Source: Phellopilus nigrolimitatus (taxonomy: Eukaryota > Basidiomycota > Agaricomycetes > Hymenochaetales > Hymenochaetaceae). From it: DNA of 64,000 nucleotides. The stretch lies in the NCBI GenBank assembly GCA_021029095.1, contig JAJOHG010000002.1:1-64000 (forward strand). Reading direction: 5' to 3'. Position numbers and translations under genes: made by a program. Shown piece by piece: positions 57,801 through 64,000 of the stretch (its first letter is position 1; each line of letters begins with the position of its first letter). The notes beneath the pieces are model-generated. The model saw nothing but the letters and a program-made list of their open reading frames with translations, searched no databases and was not told the origin of the DNA.

Positions 57801-58983
57801 ATCTACTTTATCAAAGGTCGAACCGAATACTGCTCGTGAAGAAATCAAAGGACTGAAGTGAGTGGCATGTTGCATATCCTACTCTTAAATGATTTTTTTG
57901 CTGAAGATGATCAGGCACATTGTCCAGGAGCTTCAAAAGGAGAACTCGACGATCTCCAACAGGATTAAGATGCTTGAGTCCGAGAATAAGATGCTTTTGA
58001 AGGAGACAGACTCACTTCGCGAGGTGCGCTTCAAGCGGATTTCTTCCTAAAATTGCTTCAATTTGATCTTCTTTCTAGGAACTCAGATTATTGGAAGACA
58101 ATGTCGAGCAGAGCTTGCTGCACGAAGAGCATGCACTTGCTTCCGAAGGCGAGCAACTATTGGAAGATGGTGCCTCTCCCGACGTGCAGAAAAAGCTGCT
58201 GGATCTCAAGGCCAAGCATGATGTTCGTGAAACCAAGCATTCGAATGAATCATGCAGTTTTTAACCGTCGATACTTTTATCAGATTGAAATCGAGCAACT
58301 ACGGAAAAAGATGGCGGAGCTCGAAAAGAAGAGCACGAGAACGATTCATGATGTGAGTGTGCTAATATCAACCCGGTATACATGACGAGTTAACGCTAGT
58401 ACAGCTCAATAAGGAAGTAAACGAGTTGGAGAGTCTGGTCGAAGCGAAGGTGAGAAATGCTCGATGCTTTTGTGAACCTTCTCGCTGACTTGGAACGATT
58501 GACATGAAAAGATTTATCGCGAAGTATGGAATATTTCTATTTCACTATTTTAAATTAATGATTACTTCGCAGGATGAGCTGGAGAGCGAAGTCGAGCGGC
58601 TAAAGCAAAAAGTGTCAAAGGGAAGACCTTCCAAGTCCAGTACCGAGCTCTCTGTCCCAGATCAGCACTCGCACCACTCCTCGTCCAATAGCACGAGCAC
58701 CATCAACGGTTCTGAGCACATTTCGGCGACACCGGCAAATGCAATGTCTACTTCTCGCGATCCCATGCCTTCCGAGAGTGAGGTCTGCGAAATTTGCGAA
58801 CGCCCCGGGCACGATATTTTCACCTGTGACTTGCTTAAAGACGGTTCAGAGCCAACTATTTCGCCCGCATCGACGAGCGTGCCGAAGAACCCAAAGGGCA
58901 CGGATTCAGACCTATTTTGTGAAGACTGCGAAAGCCACGGACACCTGGCTGCAAACTGCCCGCACTCATTGGACGTATTTTGA
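54801..58983 (+). CDS. tip1: CLIP-170 family microtubule plus-end protein (Tip1/Bik1 type)
   Basis: Exons: 54801-55276, 55325-57257, 57320-57574, 57634-57857, 57915-58023, 58079-58222, 58284-58352, 58405-58449, 58512-58523, 58573-58983. Domains: a Ser/Pro-rich N-terminus; a CAP-Gly domain (VGDNVRVESLGFEGTLRYVG, then GEWAGVELSGG, completed across intron 1 by QYFSCPEKCGVFI); a basic Ser/Pro linker with repeated SGRITPS/SGRVTPL motifs; a long coiled coil (about residues 460-1050); and two C-terminal zinc knuckles (CEICERPGHDIFTC and CEDCESHGHLAANC) ending in SLDVF, like the C-terminus of CLIP-170. It binds microtubules and EB1. All introns are 48-63 nt with GT-AG ends, and no frame defect is seen. 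The ninth exon is only 12 nt (IYRE). Confidence 0.93.
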
Positions 58984-59440
58984 CCCTCCGGCATATTGGA
59001 CACGGACTGAATTTCATCCTTTTCCATCCTGTTTTAGCTGTGATTTTCATTAGCTTTGCTTCATACGGAATTAATGATTATAAATCGTGCACGTCTTATA
59101 CATCCTTCGCATTTGCGTAACCCATTCGAATTCATTTTATATCCATCGCTCTCTTTTGCTGTTATCATTTGCAGATACCCCGGTCTTTTATATTTACATA
59201 CATAAAAATCCTGTAGCATCCCTCGCATGAGTTAAATACAAATGGTACATCCGTTCCGTAATTACTACAAGTACGACAAAAAGACAGTGGGGACAATACA
59301 AACAATAGCCCTGATATATATATGAATGGTAATACAGCTCCGCGGATCCCGAATAATAGGCCATCATAGTCGTCTTACGGTCACGATAATAGTCATAAAA
59401 GCAGAAGAGGAGACAGTGATTATGACATCGCAGAGTGCTA
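58984..59440. other. 3' flank between convergent genes
   Basis: AT-rich, no supported gene. One minus frame (59194-59649) overlaps here but its tail looks non-coding. Confidence 0.4.
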
Positions 59441-59936
59441 TCACCGACCCCACTTGACCCACCGCCGAAGGACGCGCTGACAGCGAGCATAGAAACCGTC
59501 ATCGTAGTGCTTCCGCTTGCAAACGACATAGACGGGCGAGGATCCGTGTTTCCCGCTTGGAATGTGGCGGTGAACATGCTGGTGCGTTTGCGGAGAGCGA
59601 GGATCTGTACAAAGAAACGATACAATGTTGGAACAGGTCTTGGTTTCACAGAAATGTGTGCTCACGAGGAGTCGAGCGCGCGAGACGGCCCAAAGGAGCC
59701 GCACGTGCTTTCGAACCGGGCTTGGGTCCCGATCGCGCAGGCTGCGAGCGCTGTTGGTGATGGTGATTCTGCTTCTGCTGTTTCTGCTGCTGCAGCGCGG
59801 GCGACTTCTTAACAGACGACACCGATTTGTGTTGCGCCGCTGATGGACGTAGACTCGTCATCTTTGGGCGCGCTGGCTGCGGCTGCGGCTTCGGCCGCGG
59901 TAGCGGTGAACGCGATGCAGCGGGAGCGGCGGGCAT
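59441..59936 (-). CDS. Small hypothetical protein, basic and Gln/Pro-rich
   Basis: Exon 1 from ATG at 59936: PLPRPKPQPQPARPKMTSLR, SSVKKSPALQQQKQQKQ and ARSGPKPGSKARAAPLGRLA. An intron with GTGAGC and ...TGTACAG (about 59665-59611) then leads to HPRSPQTHQHVHRHIPSG and a stop at 59441. About 140 residues, low complexity, no domain. The intron fits well, but the exon 2 frame is uncertain. Confidence 0.4.
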
Positions 59937-60652
59937 GGTAAGATCGACAACCGCGACGAGATATTCGGATGAACAAAAAGGGTGGAAAGGGGAAAGTAGC
60001 TATCGCCAGGAAAGCTGAAGAACGAAGAAGAGGAAGGTAGACTTGAAGAAGTTTGAAGAGATGCGGAGCGAGCCGTCACTGATTATATATAGGCGAGTGG
60101 CGAAAGCCACATTGAAGTCGCGTGTTTGTACCGTGTTTATAACGTGTCTGTGCTTCCCGCTCGTCTACTATGCGCCTGTCCTCGTCTCCGAGGTCTGTAC
60201 CTCAAATTTTCCGCTCATGTCCACGTCGGTCACATACAATGATTATTCCCGAGGATTCGATCGGAGGAGACTTACATATGAGGTGATTGCTGTGCGCCAC
60301 ACCATCAATGTGCCGAAAGTACGCGAAAATCGGATAATTTACTTCTACTAATCTTTTACTGCCGAGCTTTTCGTGCCCTTTAAGTACGTACCTCCGTGAT
60401 TCACTGGAGATTCACTGGAGATTGGTTTTTACGGTTTTCTTGCGGACTGATGATCTGGGGGTCTCGATGGCTGTTGACTAACTGTACATGTTCTCTCCTT
60501 CCGGAGAAAAATGGCCTCCTTCTCGTCTGTGCCGGTTTTACTAGAGTGGTTACCATCGCCCACCTGCATCCCTTGTCGGTCGTTTCATCGTTCACGTCCT
60601 GCTTCTTCAGTGGGGCTTCGCTCGTCATTTCCTTTACTCTTTCGTCCGGTTC
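59937..60652. other. Divergent intergenic region, no gene seen
   Basis: Lies between two divergently oriented genes and should hold both promoters. Short frames only. Confidence 0.4.
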
Positions 60653-62470
60653 TTGAGGCCGCCTTCTCTTTGCCTCAATATGTGTTCCCTACATCTTTTC
60701 GCTCTCTTCTCTTTTTTCAGTCCCATCTCTTGCGCTCTTGTTAATGTCACCATCGATGATACAAACGGAGACTCGATCACGGGAACTCATATCACCTACA
60801 ACCCCTTTGATGCATGGCAGAAGGGCCAGGACTGTACGAACTGCACCGCTCTTCTGAACTCAGACAAGTTGTATGATGGCACCTGGCACGATGCGTCTTA
60901 CAACCCAGTCAGAGGCACCAGCAACTCGTATCCTGGAACGATCATCTCTGCCTCTGTATCTTTTACTGGTAAGCAGTGCGAATGAGAAAACAGCCAACGA
61001 AATAGCCCGAAATTTACGGACGCGTACGGTTTCCATGTTACCTCCATTTTGCTACAGGATCAGCCGTCTATGTCATTTGCACTCTCACTGGGTCAACAAG
61101 CTCACCCGATGGGAACACTGACATGACCTTCATCGTCGATGGGAGTACAGCTGGGACGTTTGAGCGGTCTCCCAACGGCGATACCAGCTATTCGTTCGGT
61201 CAAATCGTCTTTGCCAAGTCCGGCCTTGATCAAAGAAAACACACACTATCTATCGAGTCAGGCATAATGGCACGCAGGCACTCGTGCTGTTGGACAGAAT
61301 TGTTTATACGTGAGTTTGACACTTTATTTCATAGTAAGATGTTGTTATCAATGAGATTTCTTTCTCTTTCTTTTCTTATATACAGCACCGATTCGCTGTT
61401 AATCACTACGACATCGTCCCCATCTGTAAGCTCTTTTTCGCTATCTTCATCGATGCCTGCTCAGCTGTCGTCATCTATATCCACAACTGTTGCCGTCGTC
61501 CGGTTGTTCCTCTTCTTCCTCCATCACTAATAATACTTCTAACTCTAACTTTTTCCGAATCTTCTCCATCTGCTGTTTCGCATGCATCTCCCCCGACGGC
61601 GCTTGCCCATGCAGCAGCCAACTGCCACCACGGATACTATGTCGCCCAACACCTCACATTCTGAAGACTGGTACTATCGCTGGTGCCGTTCTTGGAGGCT
61701 TTGGAGCTGCACTTCTTGTCGTACTTCTCCTATGGTGGTTACTCGCGCGGAGAAGACAGCAGCGCATTGCCGCCGAAAAGGAGGCGGAGAAAGCCTTGCA
61801 GCCTTTCTTTGGTGAGCCGCCTTCTGCGTTTGGTTTCGGCGGCTTTGGGAGATACAAAGGAGGCATCACAGAACCCGTCTATACAAGTGTGTTCAGGAAC
61901 GACATCGGTACCCCTTCCCTTTCGAGCCAAACCTGGGGACAGCGCGCTCATCGTTCGCCCGAGACGCCTGCAGTGATACTTGCATCCTCCTCTGATATTT
62001 CAGAGCGTCTTCCGGGCTCTACATTCCAGGATAACACTGGTGCTCAGAAAAACCGCCTGAGGGGATGCACCGGCGTGTCCTCGCCGTCGTATATTGTGCC
62101 TATGCACACCAAGCCTGTCAGGGCATTGCCGCTCAACCCTACCCCGAGAAATGGTCGCTCATATACCGGTCCGCCGCCGCCGCGCTCTCTGTCTGATACT
62201 CTGTCTGGTGGGAAGGGCGGCGTTAATATCAACGTGCATACAGCTGTGCAGAGCCAGACGGATCCTGCAAACGCAGAAACGGGCGCGGACTTGGACCCAC
62301 ACACACACTGGCATCAGAAGACCATCGATGTGTCCTCTTCTTTTACTAACGGGCGAAATGTCCCGCCGGCACTAGAACCGCAAGCACAAGTGTCGCCAAC
62401 ATTTGTTCCACTCGCATCCCAGTCTCCACCACCCCAATTTCCGCCACCTCCGTATCAGCTTCCGCGTTAG
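60653..62470 (+). CDS. Single-pass membrane protein with extracellular domain, frame damage
   Basis: Signal peptide in MCSLHLFALFSFFSPISCA, then an ectodomain with VNVTIDDTNGDSITGTHITY, CTNCTALLNSDKLYDGTWHD and an intron (60969-61057) leading to SAVYVICTLTGSTSSPDGNT and FGQIVFAKSGLDQRKHTLSI. A Ser/Thr-rich stalk precedes a transmembrane helix (TIAGAVLGGFGAALLVVLLL), RRRQQR and a proline-rich cytoplasmic tail ending at 62470. This architecture is common in Agaricomycetes; function unknown. Near 61265 the expected HNGTQALVLLDRIVYT lies one base out of frame, and the stalk also changes frame near 61490. These are either sequence errors or a young pseudogene. Confidence 0.7.
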
Positions 62471-63723
62471 AACGACTTTGATTCTTTTTTCTTTTTTCTT
62501 CCAAAGTACACATGCAATATTAGTATATAATATATCATGGCATTACACTGCACGCGATGAACTAGCTATCCGACCTTCCTTTTCTTCGTGCAATGAGAAT
62601 GCGAGAACAATGTTATCTTTGCCTACGGATTTGATCGACGAAGCTTCCGAAGTGTTATATTGCATACGATTTATATGTACCTGGCGCTCCAGCACATTTC
62701 AGACTAGCAAGCTTTAGCTGTCCTCACACCTTGGAAAAAAGGGCCATACGTTTCTCCTTCCATAGACTTAAATACAGCAAGCGCACCGTCGTAAAAATTC
62801 AGCTGTGGCTTAAAATTCTGCAGTCAAATCTCATGATACGCATCGGAACAATCCAGGGATCGGGTTTGCTCCATCCCTTTCCTCAACGTACTGCGTTATT
62901 ACTTGACTGAATATACACACGCCTAGGTCTGGAGGTAATTCGCATGTTATGACAATTGAAGATGCAAGCTATGCTCGCCGATATGTTGACAGCAGCGGAG
63001 ATTGGAGGAAGAAAGGAAGTGAATGGTGACATCGTTGTCAACAACACCCCAGGGCGATACACGTCGACGGAAGGTTAAATCTCAAAGAATTTTGGCTGTG
63101 TTAATGGTTCGCGGGATCCAATGACTCTGTCCCCTTGTCCATTCAGACCTATAGCACCGGAGCTTTAAGTCTTTGAGGGACTTGGCACTCTTAACATATT
63201 TGCTATGTAGTCGTGAAGTTTGCGATGTTTTGGGGTGGCCAAAGCTTCTATCGCAGCATTGTTCCAAACATCCTATGAAATATATACCTTCCGTGTAAGA
63301 TACGTACCGATACCGCCGCGACTTGACCAGATTTGAGAGAGCGTCGGTTATAGTGTGAATGAGTACGGCGGGCAGGCGAGAAGGTGACGCGCAAAGCCGA
63401 TTCTCGCCTCGGTTTTTATACTTTCAGCACCTTGACATAGCTCACGTTTTCTGGCATAGTATCGTCGTCTCCAGATCATATCTTCCATCCAGAGCTTTGT
63501 GTGACCACCCTGACTGGCATCCAGAACCATTCAGAAGACAGATCAGACACGACGAAGTTGGAGGTTAATCGCTTAATTGTGCTGCGAGAAAGGGAGGCTG
63601 TATTGCGTGCAAAGAGTGGAAGAAAGCATACACAGCTCCTCGCGTATAATCGTACCGCATAGACATAGATAGGTCATACACGGAAGAAAGACTGAAAGAA
63701 AAACACCAGCACTCCACATAAGT
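62471..63723. other. Intergenic, no gene supported
   Basis: Contains only short frames. The right part should be the 3' untranslated and terminator region of RPS18. I see no repeat or RNA gene. Confidence 0.4.
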
Positions 63724-64000
63724 TTAACCACGCTTCTTGGACACACCGACGGTCTTCCCGCGACGGCCTGGAAATAAGAATAAGAGATTGGTATAGTAAA
63801 GTCCATGAAACAAGCACACACCAGTTGTCTTGGTATGCTGACCGCGCACACGGAGACCCCAGAAATGACGCAGACCACGGTGGGCGCGAATTTTCTTCAG
63901 GCGCTCGAGATCATCACGGAGTTTGGAGTCGACACTGTTGGAGAGAACCTGGTAGTTCTTGCCGTCGACGATATCCTTTTGCCTGTTGAGGAACCAGGTA
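63724..64000 (-). CDS. RPS18: 40S ribosomal protein uS13 (RPS18), C-terminal part
   Basis: Minus strand, 5' end outside the window. Exon 63822-64000 reads [40 protein letters not shown] and [13 protein letters not shown]; a GTGTGT...CAG intron (63768-63821) follows; the last exon 63724-63767 gives [14 protein letters not shown] and a stop at 63724-63726. This is the conserved uS13 C-terminus that sits in the small-subunit head and contacts tRNA. The frame is intact. Confidence 0.95.
   Translation of the reverse strand, partial: TWFLNRQKDIVDGKNYQVLSNSVDSKLRDDLERLKKIRAHRGLRHFWGLRVRGQHTKTTGVCLFHGLYYTNLLFLFPGRRGKTVGVSKKRG

Overview
The window is fungal, almost certainly a basidiomycete of the Agaricomycetes. 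Genes carry many introns of about 45-65 bp, the conserved proteins read as basidiomycete orthologues, and both copia and chromodomain gypsy retrotransposons are present. Ordinary genes lie only at the two ends. On the left are the tail of an unknown plus-strand gene and a minus-strand APS kinase (MET14, 222-1182). On the right are a CLIP-170/Tip1 microtubule plus-end protein (54801-58983), a small hypothetical gene, a single-pass membrane protein with frame damage, and the C-terminus of 40S ribosomal protein S18 (RPS18). The ~50 kb between them is a nested mass of mobile DNA and gene debris.

Layout. 1.2-4.8 kb: short dispersed repeats, a tRNA-like sequence and a truncated gypsy integrase. 4830-10281: a copia element whose 4.5 kb polyprotein has one nonsense codon. 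10.4-22.8 kb, island 1: pieces of unrelated housekeeping genes, introns retained, joined mostly head to tail on the minus strand. They are MED13-like, Pcl-type cyclin, RVB1, SNF2-like, DBP2, an unknown, ATP-citrate lyase and two more unknowns, followed by a plus-strand BTB gene. ATP-citrate lyase is split by E1 (15015-19502), a DNA transposon carrying captured RPS26 and BAR-protein fragments. 24.8-27.2 kb: the 3' half of a chromodomain gypsy element with its LTR.

27764-54089 is a second gypsy element (gypsy A, minus strand) with 1.1 kb LTRs and a perfect GTCAC target duplication; it sits inside a ~450 bp inverted-repeat element. Inside it are a hAT-like transposon carrying a GATA-factor fragment, a 463 bp MITE with matching ends, and island 2 (SSN6, HDHD2-like, HUS1, CSN4 and P5A-ATPase fragments). 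SSN6 is split by E2 (41187-46297), a relative of E1. E1 and E2 both have 7 bp target duplications, and removing either plus one duplication copy makes the interrupted host frame continuous.

The items that look least explained are the E1/E2 gene-carrying transposon family, the two chimeric gene-fragment islands, and gypsy A, whose LTR contains a 236-codon ORF and which has several extra ORFs with predicted N-terminal membrane segments outside gag-pol. All identifications come from reading the sequence; no searches were run.
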